From positions 1 through 20,208 of the forward strand of contig DAOLIQ010000063.1 of NCBI GenBank assembly GCA_035328465.1: a stretch of DNA of 20,208 nt. Direction: 5' to 3'. The position numbers and the translations under genes were made by a program. This DNA is from JADJEI01 sp035328465 (GTDB lineage Bacteria; Bacteroidota; Ignavibacteria; Ignavibacteriales; Ignavibacteriaceae). The notes below the pieces were generated by a model. That model worked only from the letters and a program-made list of their open reading frames with translations. It ran no database searches and was not told the DNA's origin. Positions 1 through 7,120 of this stretch are shown here, in pieces; position 1 is the first letter of the stretch; every line of letters begins with the position of its first letter.

Positions 1-959
1 AATTTTCTGACACTTCTTCAACTCTTTCAGAAGAAAAATTTTCTGAAAATATTTTTAATATACAGTCATACACAAAATTTATAATTAGTCATTTTAATTT
101 GGGTATTGATCTCAATTATCAAAACCAAACTAAGACGGATAGCCTTGGCGATGGAGGCGAATCGTTTTTCTTCATCAGACCGAAGTTAGAGTTGGGAGTC
201 GCTGATTTTGCGAAAGTCGCATTCGGATTTACATATGAAAACTCCGGTAACAAAAATTTTACATCACCCTACGCAGCGCTCGCAATGATGCTTGATAAAA
301 ATATCTCTCTTTTTGCGGAATATCATCCGGAAGCCGAATTCATTTCTGTCGGATCGCTCCTTAATAATAATGAATATTTTAACCCGCAAAATTATAACAG
401 GGTTTTCTTTGAGAAATCTTCAGCAATTAATATTTCTGTCAAATACGAATACGAGCGTTATTTCCAGATAGATGGTGGAGTTAAATATTATTCTACCTCC
501 AATAATCCCTATTTCTTTTTATCACAAATAAATAAGAAATACGAACTTGGTTCTACTGAAGCAAAATATTTCAGCGGATTTATTGATTTTATATTTCATC
601 CCGGACCTTTCGGAGTGTTTTACGGCTCTACTGAAGTCTTAAGTTTGAAAGATACAGCGAATAATTTTGTCCCATTTGTTCCATCAGTAAAAATAAATTT
701 CGCTTACGGCTATGATTTTAATTTTGGTTTGTCCGGGGAAGTTAATTTAGACTATCGTTCAAACAGATTTACTGATATAAATAATATAATTGAAATAGAT
801 GATTATATTAATTTGAAAATAAAATTAAGCTATTTGTTCGAACATAATTTATTTTTCACATTGACTTTTGAAAATTTACTCGACTCACAAAATTACAGGT
901 GGGCAAATTATATCGAACGACCATTCGATATTACCGCCGGAATTCGTTACACCTGGTAA
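1..959 (+). CDS. Outer-membrane beta-barrel protein, TonB-receptor-like C-terminus (5' truncated)
   Basis: The frame is open from the left edge of the window (first full codon at base 3) to TAA at 957-959, so only the C-terminal ~318 residues are seen and the true start lies outside. The visible part is rich in alternating aromatic/polar residues typical of outer-membrane beta strands, with no cytoplasmic-type domain. The last strands carry an ENLLDSQNYRW segment and the chain ends in GIRYTW; an 'NLLD..Y' motif near the end and a terminal aromatic residue are typical of TonB-dependent receptors and related barrels. The plug domain and TonB box would be upstream and cannot be checked. It is followed after 23 nt by the HU-SPOR gene and then exbB-exbD-tonB, which fits a receptor-like role. 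Substrate unknown; another outer-membrane barrel family is possible. Confidence 0.75.
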   Translation, partial: FSDTSSTLSEEKFSENIFNIQSYTKFIISHFNLGIDLNYQNQTKTDSLGDGGESFFFIRPKLELGVADFAKVAFGFTYENSGNKNFTSPYAALAMMLDKNISLFAEYHPEAEFISVGSLLNNNEYFNPQNYNRVFFEKSSAINISVKYEYERYFQIDGGVKYYSTSNNPYFFLSQINKKYELGSTEAKYFSGFIDFIFHPGPFGVFYGSTEVLSLKDTANNFVPFVPSVKINFAYGYDFNFGLSGEVNLDYRSNRFTDINNIIEIDDYINLKIKLSYLFEHNLFFTLTFENLLDSQNYRWANYIERPFDITAGIRYTW

Positions 960-982
960 TTTGGATAATTAAATTGATTTAA

Positions 983-2800
983 ATGAATAAATCAGAACTG
1001 ATAAAATATTTAGTAAAACTTTCAGGAGTTTCGATCAGCGAATCGAAATTATTTTTTGAAAGCATTTTGCGTGTCATCAGCAATTCACTGATGAATGGCG
1101 ATTCTATTAAAATTCCTGAGGGCGGCTATTTCCATTTTAGAAAAGCAAAACTCGATACTAGATCTGCTTTATTGAAGGATAAGCTTTTCACGGAGAAAGT
1201 TCTTGATATTATTATTTATTCTCCCGAAAAGGATTTTAAAAAAACGCAAAGGCAAAACCTTATTTTTAATGTGCCTGAACCTGACACTACCGTAGTTAAT
1301 TTTCTTGATAGCTATTTCAGCTTTAGTATTGATAAACAATTAATACCAGTGAATCAGTCTGATTATGATAGTCTTTTTATTCCACGAACATCAACCGAAT
1401 TAAAACGCTTTATCGAAACAAAGGCGAAAAAATTTTTAGACCAATGTGAATTGATCAAGGAACAAAAAACTTCGACCCAGCCTTTGGTAATCGGGAGTGA
1501 TGCGGTATTTGGCAATCAGAACGAGCCAGACTGGGCTGAGTTGAGTGTTAAAAATCCCGAAGATAAAATTGATGAAAAGGGTGGTGCTGACAAAATAGAC
1601 TTTGAAAGTATCACCTGGGATTTCAGTTCGGAATTGGAGAAGGAAATTAAAGAGGATGAAATACTTGATTTTACGCACGATGAATTATTGAACAAGACAA
1701 TTGAAGATGAAATGGAAAATTTATCATGGGATTTCGGGCTCACTGAGTCTTCAAAAATCTTTATTGAAAATGGACAAAATGAACAAACGAAAGATGAAGT
1801 CGTGCCTTCCGAAATAAAAGCTGATAAACCAGTAGAATCCATCCAACCAGTCGAAACATTAGATCTTTCTTTAGACAACATAGAGAAGCAAATTGAATCA
1901 TTGTCCGGAATTGTTTTGAATGAAGAGCAAGTTGATGATACAGATAAATTTCAGAGAGTTGTTGCCGCAGTTGAATCACAAATAAATAATGATTCAAGAC
2001 AAAATGAAACAGAACCAGAATCTCTGACAAAATCAGAATCTTCTCACGATTCATCAGGCGCAGCCCAAAATACTTATCCAATAGATATAAAAGAAATTAT
2101 TAATCAGGTTGCTGATAAGCGAGGAGAGAAAAAAGAAGACGAAACTAAAAAGGAATTTTTAGATAAAAAGAATTCGATATTTAAAGAGAAGGATTTCGAT
2201 AATAAACGTCATTCTCCATTTTGGCGTGTCTTTATTTTATCAATTCTGATAACTTCATTTTTTGTCTATTTTTTTATTATTAAGAAGACGAGTTCAAGTT
2301 CAGTTTCTCAGGTAGATGAATCTCGTATGGTGGTGGGAGCAAAAATTAATGCCCCAAGCTTGCTTGTGGAAAGAGGATTTGAAATTCCTATTACGTATCC
2401 TTATCTCAAAGGAAATTTATTACGAGTGGCACAATTCAATCCGTTGAATGAAATAAGTTCTCAAAGCGGAGCTAAAATTAAAGAAGTAAAAGACAGCACC
2501 GAGAACAAACAAAATATCAATATGAAATCCTCTGAAATACAATTACGTGAGGGACAGGAATATTCAAACGCCGGAAGAAATATTTTCAAATATCCTGATG
2601 GATATACAGTGCAGGTTGCATCTTATCAAGCGCTCAACATGGCTGAAGATGAAGCAAGAAAGTATATTAGTCGCGGTGAAAATGCATTCGTGCAAAAAGT
2701 AACTATTAAGGGTATGGGAATTTGGTACCGAGTCAATGTAAGCGGCTTCAAAACGATTGAAGAAGCCCAAAGATTTTCAAACACAATCGCTAATAAATAG
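983..2800 (+). CDS. HU-like DNA-binding domain / transmembrane / SPOR-domain protein
   Basis: A 605-residue protein with three recognisable parts. Residues 1 to about 105 resemble an HU/IHF-fold domain: it opens MNKSELIKYLVKLSGVS and has GDSIKIPEGGYFHFR where HU has its GDKV..GFGTF turn. Residues ~120-410 are a long, acidic, low-complexity linker, probably disordered, with two WDF motifs at 212-214 and 249-251. One hydrophobic segment spans about 416-433, flanked by R415 and K434. Residues ~541-605 form a SPOR domain (YTVQVASY at its start, WYRVNVSGF near its end); SPOR domains bind septal peptidoglycan strands lacking stem peptides. The inferred topology is cytoplasmic HU domain and periplasmic SPOR domain. 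HU-like/SPOR fusions are known in Bacteroidota. It lies 8 nt before exbB, so probably shares its transcript. Whether the HU domain binds DNA is not shown by the sequence. Confidence 0.85.
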   Translation: MNKSELIKYLVKLSGVSISESKLFFESILRVISNSLMNGDSIKIPEGGYFHFRKAKLDTRSALLKDKLFTEKVLDIIIYSPEKDFKKTQRQNLIFNVPEPDTTVVNFLDSYFSFSIDKQLIPVNQSDYDSLFIPRTSTELKRFIETKAKKFLDQCELIKEQKTSTQPLVIGSDAVFGNQNEPDWAELSVKNPEDKIDEKGGADKIDFESITWDFSSELEKEIKEDEILDFTHDELLNKTIEDEMENLSWDFGLTESSKIFIENGQNEQTKDEVVPSEIKADKPVESIQPVETLDLSLDNIEKQIESLSGIVLNEEQVDDTDKFQRVVAAVESQINNDSRQNETEPESLTKSESSHDSSGAAQNTYPIDIKEIINQVADKRGEKKEDETKKEFLDKKNSIFKEKDFDNKRHSPFWRVFILSILITSFFVYFFIIKKTSSSSVSQVDESRMVVGAKINAPSLLVERGFEIPITYPYLKGNLLRVAQFNPLNEISSQSGAKIKEVKDSTENKQNINMKSSEIQLREGQEYSNAGRNIFKYPDGYTVQVASYQALNMAEDEARKYISRGENAFVQKVTIKGMGIWYRVNVSGFKTIEEAQRFSNTIANK

Positions 2801-2808
2801 GAAAAAAA

Positions 2809-3462
2809 ATGAATTTACTATCAATATTTCTTAAAGGTGGATTTTTAATGTGGCCGATTCTGCTTTGTTCTATCATTGGACTTGCAGTAATCATCGATCG
2901 CTTTGTGGTTATTCGAAAAGCTAAAATTAATATCCCGGCTTTTTTGGTTAGACTTCGAGGGCATCTAAAAAAGAAAGATGTATCGAGTGCAGTTAGTTAT
3001 TGTATGGAAGAAAAATCTCCGGTCGCTAATATTGTTCGTAAAGGATTGATGAAATACAAATTTGGACACGAAAGAGTGAAGGAATCAATTGAGAATGCGG
3101 GCATACAAGAAATTAGCAAATTAGAAAAGGGATTATCCGTACTTGCAACTGTCGCAGGCATTGCACCGCTTTTAGGATTTCTTGGAACCGTTACGGGAAT
3201 GATTCAGGCATTTATGACAATTGAAGATCTTGCAGGAACTGCCAACCCTGCTGATCTTGCTGGTGGTATTTGGGAAGCATTAGTGACTACAGCTTTCGGT
3301 TTGATAGTGGGTATCCCTGCGCTCGCTTTCTACAATTATTTTCTATCAGCAGTAAAAAAAGTTGTGGGTGATATGGAAACCGTTGCTAACGATGTTGTCG
3401 ATATTATTCAGGATGATGTACATTCATCCGATGCTGAAAACGAAATCGAAATAGAAATTTAG
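2809..3462 (+). CDS. exbB: MotA/TolQ/ExbB-family proton channel subunit
   Basis: A 217-residue inner-membrane protein with the family's three transmembrane segments, at about 11-33, 111-137 and 152-178, and a cytoplasmic loop between the first two. The conserved core is clear: LATVAGIAPLLGFLGTVTGM (112-131) and EALVTTAFGLIVGIPA (156-171), whose threonines line the proton path in ExbB and TolQ. Length matches the family. It forms the pentameric stator of a proton-driven motor with the ExbD homologue next door. Sequence alone does not separate ExbB from TolQ; the downstream TonB-type gene favours ExbB. The ATG follows an AGGAAAAAA stretch overlapping the preceding stop codon, consistent with coupled translation. 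Confidence 0.93.
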   Translation: MNLLSIFLKGGFLMWPILLCSIIGLAVIIDRFVVIRKAKINIPAFLVRLRGHLKKKDVSSAVSYCMEEKSPVANIVRKGLMKYKFGHERVKESIENAGIQEISKLEKGLSVLATVAGIAPLLGFLGTVTGMIQAFMTIEDLAGTANPADLAGGIWEALVTTAFGLIVGIPALAFYNYFLSAVKKVVGDMETVANDVVDIIQDDVHSSDAENEIEIEI

Positions 3463-3469
3463 GTATTAT

Positions 3470-3871
3470 ATGAAATTTAAAATGTCAAATCAGCCTTTAA
3501 GTATATTTCAATACTCTTCTCTGACGGATATTGTTTTTTTACTTCTGATTTTTTTTCTGTTAACTTCACAATTTGTAATTCAGACGGGTGTAAAAGTGAA
3601 GCTGCCCGGATCCAAAACCAATGAGCAGTCGCTAGCTGCAACATTGATAGTTACGCTAACCGCCGAAGGAACAATTTATGCAGGCTCGGAAGTTTGTTCC
3701 CTTGAACAGCTTCCATCAAAATTAGGTTTGCTTAAAGCCGGTACAACTGAAGATAATTTGATAATAAAATCTGATAAAACCGTAGCGATAGATTTGATGA
3801 TAAAAGTTATTGATGCTGCAAAGACAGCAGGTATTGATAAATTTACGATTCAGACAGAAAAGGAAATCTAA
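3470..3871 (+). CDS. exbD: ExbD/TolR-family biopolymer transport protein
   Basis: A 133-residue protein with a short cytoplasmic N-terminus, one transmembrane segment (about 19-36) and a periplasmic domain. Asp20 in SLTDIVFLLLIFFLL is the conserved membrane-embedded acid that carries protons in ExbD/TolR. A VKVKLPGS segment follows the membrane helix, as in most family members. The gene lies 7 nt after exbB. An in-frame ATG at 3482 would remove four residues; the upstream ATG is kept because an AGG element sits about six bases before it. With ExbB it would form the motor that energises TonB. Confidence 0.93.
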   Translation: MKFKMSNQPLSIFQYSSLTDIVFLLLIFFLLTSQFVIQTGVKVKLPGSKTNEQSLAATLIVTLTAEGTIYAGSEVCSLEQLPSKLGLLKAGTTEDNLIIKSDKTVAIDLMIKVIDAAKTAGIDKFTIQTEKEI

Positions 3872-3876
3872 AGGAG
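3871..3876 (+). promoter_or_regulatory. Strong Shine-Dalgarno site for tonB
   Basis: AAGGAG sits seven bases before ATG 3884 and begins at the last base of the exbD stop codon. It is one of few strong ribosome-binding sites in the window, and it decides the tonB start. Confidence 0.75.
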
Positions 3877-3883
3877 AAAAATT

Positions 3884-4585
3884 ATGATGACTTATCGAAG
3901 CATTAAAAATTTTTCTTATTCTATTTCTTTGCTGCTTCATTTATTGTTGCTGCTGATTTTCGTATTAGTCCATTTTTCATTCGATTACCCCCCGCGGGAT
4001 TTTGTTGAACTATCTTTTGGTGTTTCAGGTGAGTCAGGCTCTTCAGGCTCAACAGGGGAGCAGTTAGAAAAAATTGAAGATCTTTCAAAACCTGAATTAG
4101 TGAATCAGACCAAAGAGGCAAACCCAAAAGTTGAAGAAGTAGAACTGCCAAAAGCAAAGAATGTTGAGCAGGAAAATATTATCAAGCCTGCCGATAAGGA
4201 AAAAGAAAAATCTGATATAGTCTCTACCAAAAATGAAAAAAATAAAAACTCGAAAACCACTACAACGGGCAGTGGAAATAATGCAATGGGTGAGGGAACG
4301 TTTGGTTATGATATTGACTGGGGAGGTAATGGCACTAGAAAAATTTATAGCTACGTTCTACCTGAATATCCTGAGGGAGTGTCCAAAGAAATTGATATCA
4401 GACTTCGATTCACGATTTTACCCGACGGGACAGTAGGAAATATATCTTTATTAACTAAAGCTGATACGAAACTTGAAAATGCAGCAATAAATTCGTTGCG
4501 TCAGTGGAGATTTGAAGGTCTCGCGGCAACTCAGAAGCAAGTTGAACAAAAAGCAGTTATTGTTTTCCCTTATCGTCTTCAGTAG
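3884..4585 (+). CDS. tonB: TonB-family energy transducer
   Basis: A 233-residue protein with TonB architecture. A single N-terminal membrane anchor (about 12-32) contains S15-LLL-H19, the SxxxH motif TonB uses to engage ExbB/ExbD. A Ser/Gly- then Glu/Lys-rich linker (about 45-135) would cross the periplasm. The C-terminal TonB fold (about 155-233) includes PEYPEGV, the RLRFTILPDGTVG strand-turn and a SLRQWRF helix. A clear AAGGAG ribosome-binding site at 3871-3876 lies seven bases before the ATG at 3884; a second ATG follows directly at 3887. The 3' end overlaps a convergent gene by 29 bp. The partner receptor may be the barrel encoded at the left edge, but TonB proteins often serve several receptors. 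Confidence 0.9.
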   Translation: MMTYRSIKNFSYSISLLLHLLLLLIFVLVHFSFDYPPRDFVELSFGVSGESGSSGSTGEQLEKIEDLSKPELVNQTKEANPKVEEVELPKAKNVEQENIIKPADKEKEKSDIVSTKNEKNKNSKTTTTGSGNNAMGEGTFGYDIDWGGNGTRKIYSYVLPEYPEGVSKEIDIRLRFTILPDGTVGNISLLTKADTKLENAAINSLRQWRFEGLAATQKQVEQKAVIVFPYRLQ

Positions 4586-4856
4586 TATTTTCAATATAAT
4601 AGAAACGATAGAAAAAATATTCGCATATTGATAGCAAAGTTAGAGAAAAAGTATCTCTGTCAAATTGAATCCCAAAACCTTTCGGCTCCAAAAATAATTT
4701 TGTTATCATAGTCGAAATTGTCCATCCAACTGCAAATAAAATTCCTATCAAAGCAACATTAGTAAATGCCGAAGAAAGTTTTTCTTCCTGCCATTTTTTT
4801 GTGAATATTATTAAAGCAAAAATTAAATGAACGAAAAAAATGATAGCAGTTATCAT
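4557..4856 (-). CDS. Small membrane protein of unknown function (99 aa)
   Basis: I do not recognise the family. The 99-residue product has strongly hydrophobic segments at about 1-19 and 33-55, a weaker aromatic-rich one near 70-88, and a charged tail ending TTEDDKGKQ. The gap to the upstream gene's stop codon is six bases, which suggests co-transcription and translational coupling. Its last 29 bp overlap the tonB 3' end on the opposite strand, in the tonB antisense. Membrane character plus tight spacing argue that it is a real gene rather than a shadow. Confidence 0.65.
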   Translation of the reverse strand: MITAIIFFVHLIFALIIFTKKWQEEKLSSAFTNVALIGILFAVGWTISTMITKLFLEPKGFGIQFDRDTFSLTLLSICEYFFYRFYYIENTTEDDKGKQ

Positions 4857-4862
4857 AATAGA

Positions 4863-5363
4863 CTAGATTCTTCCTGCCTTATTGTTTAAAAATATTTTGG
4901 CGATGATCGTACCCAAAATCGCGAAGATTATATCAATAATTAAATTGCTGAATAGAATTATCACAGAATAAAATACTGAAAATCCTGTTTGTTTAATTTC
5001 ATTTGCTACTCCCTTCATTAATTTTAAACTTTCTTCTGCAAGATTTCCCAAATTCATATCATGGATTATCTGTTCCGATTGAGGAAGCGTTTCGATAAAA
5101 TCGTTTGTGCGGGTTAATGCTGTCATAAAAATATCGAGAGAGGTTGAAAATAATGCGGCGAATAGACCAGTAAGAAATCCGAACCAGATTGCCTTCTTAA
5201 CTTCGATGGGAAATGTTGAATTATTGATCTTTAAATCAAGGAACAAAGAGAATCCGCCTGCTAAAGGAATAACGAAGCAGCAGCCAAATTCTTTTAAGCC
5301 CGGAATAGTTGTCAGTACTGCGGCAGCAAATCCGCAAACAAATGAAGGAAGAATATTTTTCAA
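4863..5363 (-). CDS. Multi-pass membrane protein of unknown function (166 aa)
   Basis: No family is recognised with confidence. Hydrophobic segments lie at about 4-24, 27-43, 57-80 and 128-158, separated by a polar stretch at about 85-125 that likely forms a loop. A Cys-Cys pair occurs in the second hydrophobic stretch (EFGCCFVIPLAGG). Its start overlaps the stop of the upstream DUF2085-type gene by 4 bp (ATGA), a typical coupled-translation arrangement, and the 99-residue membrane gene follows six bases after its stop. The three genes therefore probably form one unit making a set of small membrane proteins. Confidence 0.75.
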   Translation of the reverse strand: MKNILPSFVCGFAAAVLTTIPGLKEFGCCFVIPLAGGFSLFLDLKINNSTFPIEVKKAIWFGFLTGLFAALFSTSLDIFMTALTRTNDFIETLPQSEQIIHDMNLGNLAEESLKLMKGVANEIKQTGFSVFYSVIILFSNLIIDIIFAILGTIIAKIFLNNKAGRI

Positions 5364-5830
5364 TGAAATAAGCCTCTAGTCATGAGTAATTTGTCTTCAA
5401 ATATTGTAGCAACATAATTGAATGTGATAAATGCAAATACCATCCCGGTTAAAAAGGCCGTCCAATTACTGTAAGAATAAATACCTAATGAATATAAAGT
5501 AACATCAACTAACATAGGTATTGATGATGCTAAAAATAGACAATTAGTTATCAGAATTTTTTTTGAAATAACGAGATCAAAAAAGCTAGCAGTAAATGCA
5601 CCCAAGTATATCCCGGCACATCGCCAGCATACGAATAATTTTATTCCAGAAATTTCTAAAAGTTTATCGTGCTGCTGGTGACAAACATTTCCATAACTAT
5701 TCTTCAAAAAAAATTCCATGATAGGATTAGACAATCCAATCAACCTGGATAATGGATAGGCAAAACCAATACACCAAAATGATATAAACAGAAACAAGAT
5801 TATTTTTGATGAAGAGAAATTGTGCGGCAT
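5360..5830 (-). CDS. DUF2085-type membrane protein with CHQ and CxxC motifs
   Basis: From the ATG at 5830 the product has 156 residues. It carries the DUF2085 signature: NVCHQQ (C50, H51) followed by VCWRCAGIYLG (C68, C71), between hydrophobic helices at about 9-28, 70-90, 93-117 and 124-142. The Cys/His pattern could bind a metal or take part in redox chemistry, but no function is established. I prefer the start at 5830 because an upstream in-frame ATG at 5908 would overlap the preceding NHL gene by 41 bp and add a polar 26-residue leader; neither start has a clear Shine-Dalgarno site. The 3' end overlaps the next gene by 4 bp, indicating an operon. Confidence 0.75.
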   Translation of the reverse strand: MPHNFSSSKIILFLFISFWCIGFAYPLSRLIGLSNPIMEFFLKNSYGNVCHQQHDKLLEISGIKLFVCWRCAGIYLGAFTASFFDLVISKKILITNCLFLASSIPMLVDVTLYSLGIYSYSNWTAFLTGMVFAFITFNYVATIFEDKLLMTRGLFH

Positions 5831-5867
5831 TATTTCTGACTTTGTATTTTGATTTACGGTTTCTGGT

Positions 5868-6716
5868 TTAACGGGTGAAAACAAGAATAGATTTTTGAGT
5901 AAGTACATAGAGCTTATTATTAAACACCAATGATGAAATAATGTTTTCGTTCAGATCATAACCAAGCAGATTCACTTTTCGAAGCTCACGCGAATTTACT
6001 TTGAAATCAATGATGTATATACTGTCCGCACTATTTAATGCAAGGATGGAGTAAATAGTTTTTATGCTTGAGAAAAATAATTCTGTAGGAATAATAGAAA
6101 TTCCATTTCCGAATTGGTCAAAAATTACAATTCTGTTTTCATCAATTACGAACAAACTGTTCTCTGGTGTAACAGTAAATTTTTGCGGTGAGTTCAAAGC
6201 AAAATTTCCCGCATCATAACCGCCGAACTGCTGAATAAAATTTCCAAACATGTCGAATTTTATTATTCTTTTATTTTCTGAATCAAGAATAAAAAGATCA
6301 CCAATATTCGACGTAACACTTGCAACCGGGTAACCAAAACTTTCTTCGCTGTTTTCACTCTCTCTTGTGTGAAGCTGCGAAATAAAATTTAAATCTTTAT
6401 CGAATCTTTGCACTCTATGATTATTATAATCGCAAACGTAAACAGATAAAGCGTTAGAAAAAACATCTATTGGGAAATCAAATGAAGCAGCATCCCATCC
6501 GTATCCCCCGATGGAAACAATTTTATTTCCATTTGTGTCGATTTTAATAATTTCATTCTTAAATTTATCAGCTACAACAATGAAACCAGATGCATTAATA
6601 TCAAATGCAGATGCCTGTTCAAATTCTCCAATCTTATTTAAAAAATAGTAATCCTGTGCTTGAGAAATATTTAGAACGGATGAAATTAAAAGTATTATGT
6701 AAAACAATTTCCTCAT
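5868..6716 (-). CDS. Exported NHL-repeat beta-propeller protein
   Basis: A 282-residue protein beginning MRKLFYIILLISSV, a signal peptide with a likely cleavage after SQA near residue 21, followed by propeller repeats of the NHL type. Typical blades read as 'F..P.dv......vyVcD..NhRvqrFd', as in the stretch ending VYVCDYNNHRVQRFD, and 'lfilDsenkRiikFD'. Five or six blades are visible, enough for one closed propeller. An in-frame ATG at 6773 would add 19 polar residues ahead of the signal peptide, so 6716 is preferred. It is first in the minus-strand cluster, with a promoter-like element 30-60 bp upstream. Such propellers are usually protein- or ligand-binding; no catalytic site is visible. Partners may be the membrane proteins encoded downstream. 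Confidence 0.8.
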   Translation of the reverse strand: MRKLFYIILLISSVLNISQAQDYYFLNKIGEFEQASAFDINASGFIVVADKFKNEIIKIDTNGNKIVSIGGYGWDAASFDFPIDVFSNALSVYVCDYNNHRVQRFDKDLNFISQLHTRESENSEESFGYPVASVTSNIGDLFILDSENKRIIKFDMFGNFIQQFGGYDAGNFALNSPQKFTVTPENSLFVIDENRIVIFDQFGNGISIIPTELFFSSIKTIYSILALNSADSIYIIDFKVNSRELRKVNLLGYDLNENIISSLVFNNKLYVLTQKSILVFTR

Positions 6717-6741
6717 ATTAAAAATTTGTAAATCATTATTA

Positions 6742-6774
6742 CAAATATCAAACTTTATCTCGTAAAAAGACAAA
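6742..6774 (-). promoter_or_regulatory. Candidate Bacteroidota-type promoter for the NHL / membrane-protein cluster
   Basis: Read on the minus strand, TTTG at 6774-6771 is followed after 21 bases by GATATTTG at 6749-6742, matching the TAnnTTTG -7 consensus at all but the first base. Transcription would start around 6735, about 20 bases before the ATG at 6716. It faces away from the tRNA promoter in the same 116-bp divergent region. Confidence 0.4.
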
Positions 6775-6782
6775 TTATTTAA

Positions 6783-6813
6783 TTGTAAAGAACAACTAAA
6801 AACTCTAAATTTG
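6783..6813 (+). promoter_or_regulatory. Bacteroidota-type promoter for the tRNA pair
   Basis: TTG at 6783-6785 is followed after 20 bases by TAAATTTG at 6806-6813, an exact TAnnTTTG match. The tRNA-Gln 5' end lies 20 bases after the -7 element. A TATAAT follows directly at 6814-6819 but has no -35 partner at the usual spacing. Confidence 0.6.
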
Positions 6814-6832
6814 TATAATTATTTATTAAAAT

Positions 6833-6905
6833 TGTCCCGTGGTGTAACTGGCAACACGTCTGACTCTGGATCAGAAGAGTTCAGGTTCGACCCCTGACGG
6901 GACAA
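6833..6905 (+). tRNA. tRNA-Gln (anticodon CTG)
   Basis: A complete cloverleaf of 73 nt can be drawn. The acceptor TGTCCCG (6833-6839) pairs with CGGGACA (6898-6904), discriminator A6905. The D stem GTGT pairs with ACAC, the anticodon stem TCTGA with TCAGA, and the T stem TCAGG with CCTGA around TTCGACC. The seven-base loop CTCTGGA puts CTG at 6866-6868, reading CAG (Gln). A weak U1-A72 first pair is usual for tRNA-Gln. CCA is not encoded (CAA follows), so it must be added by nucleotidyltransferase. Confidence 0.96.
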
Positions 6906-6994
6906 CAATAATTTCTGATTGAAAATGTTTTAGGGATATTGGAGTAGTTCCTGGAATTTTTATTTTATCCATCGTAATTAAATTATTTTACACT

Positions 6995-7068
6995 GGCGCG
7001 TTCGTCTAGTGGCTTAGGACACCGCCCTCTCAAGGCGGGGATCACGGGTTCGAATCCCGTACGCGCTA
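6995..7068 (+). tRNA. tRNA-Glu (anticodon CTC)
   Basis: A complete 74-nt cloverleaf. The acceptor GGCGCGT (6995-7001) pairs with ACGCGCT (7061-7067) with a G-U wobble as first pair, discriminator A7068. The D stem GTCT pairs with GGAC, the anticodon stem CCGCC with GGCGG, and the T stem ACGGG with CCCGT around TTCGAAT. The loop CTCTCAA places CTC at 7029-7031, reading GAG (Glu). CCA is not encoded. It lies 89 bp after tRNA-Gln on the same strand, with no clear promoter in between, so the two probably share a precursor. Confidence 0.96.
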
Positions 7069-7072
7069 CTTC

Positions 7073-7097
7073 TAAAGCGAGCAGTTTGTTCGCTTTA
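7073..7097 (+). terminator. Hairpin after the tRNA pair, possible terminator or processing signal
   Basis: TAAAGCGA (7073-7080) and TCGCTTTA (7090-7097) form a perfect 8-bp stem with a nine-base loop, starting five bases after tRNA-Glu. The following bases are AT-rich but not a continuous T tract, so termination may be partial, letting transcription continue into the ferredoxin gene 23 bp further on. Confidence 0.45.
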
Positions 7098-7120
7098 TCT
7101 ATTTATAAATTATTATTAAA

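Noticed and set aside
1516..1881. Antisense open frame of 121 codons within the HU-SPOR gene
   Set aside because: Serine-rich, without domain or signal, and fully inside a well-supported gene whose acidic linker creates a long reverse frame.
5107..5379. Plus-strand open frame of 90 codons across the 166-residue membrane gene
   Set aside because: The opposite strand encodes a credible membrane protein in a tight operon, and the plus-strand product has no features.
6717..6773. Upstream ATG for the NHL protein at 6773
   Set aside because: It would hide the signal peptide behind a 19-residue polar extension and place the proposed promoter inside the gene.
6906..6994. Separate promoter or small RNA between the two tRNAs
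   Set aside because: No TAnnTTTG with suitable TTG partner and no stable hairpin found by eye.
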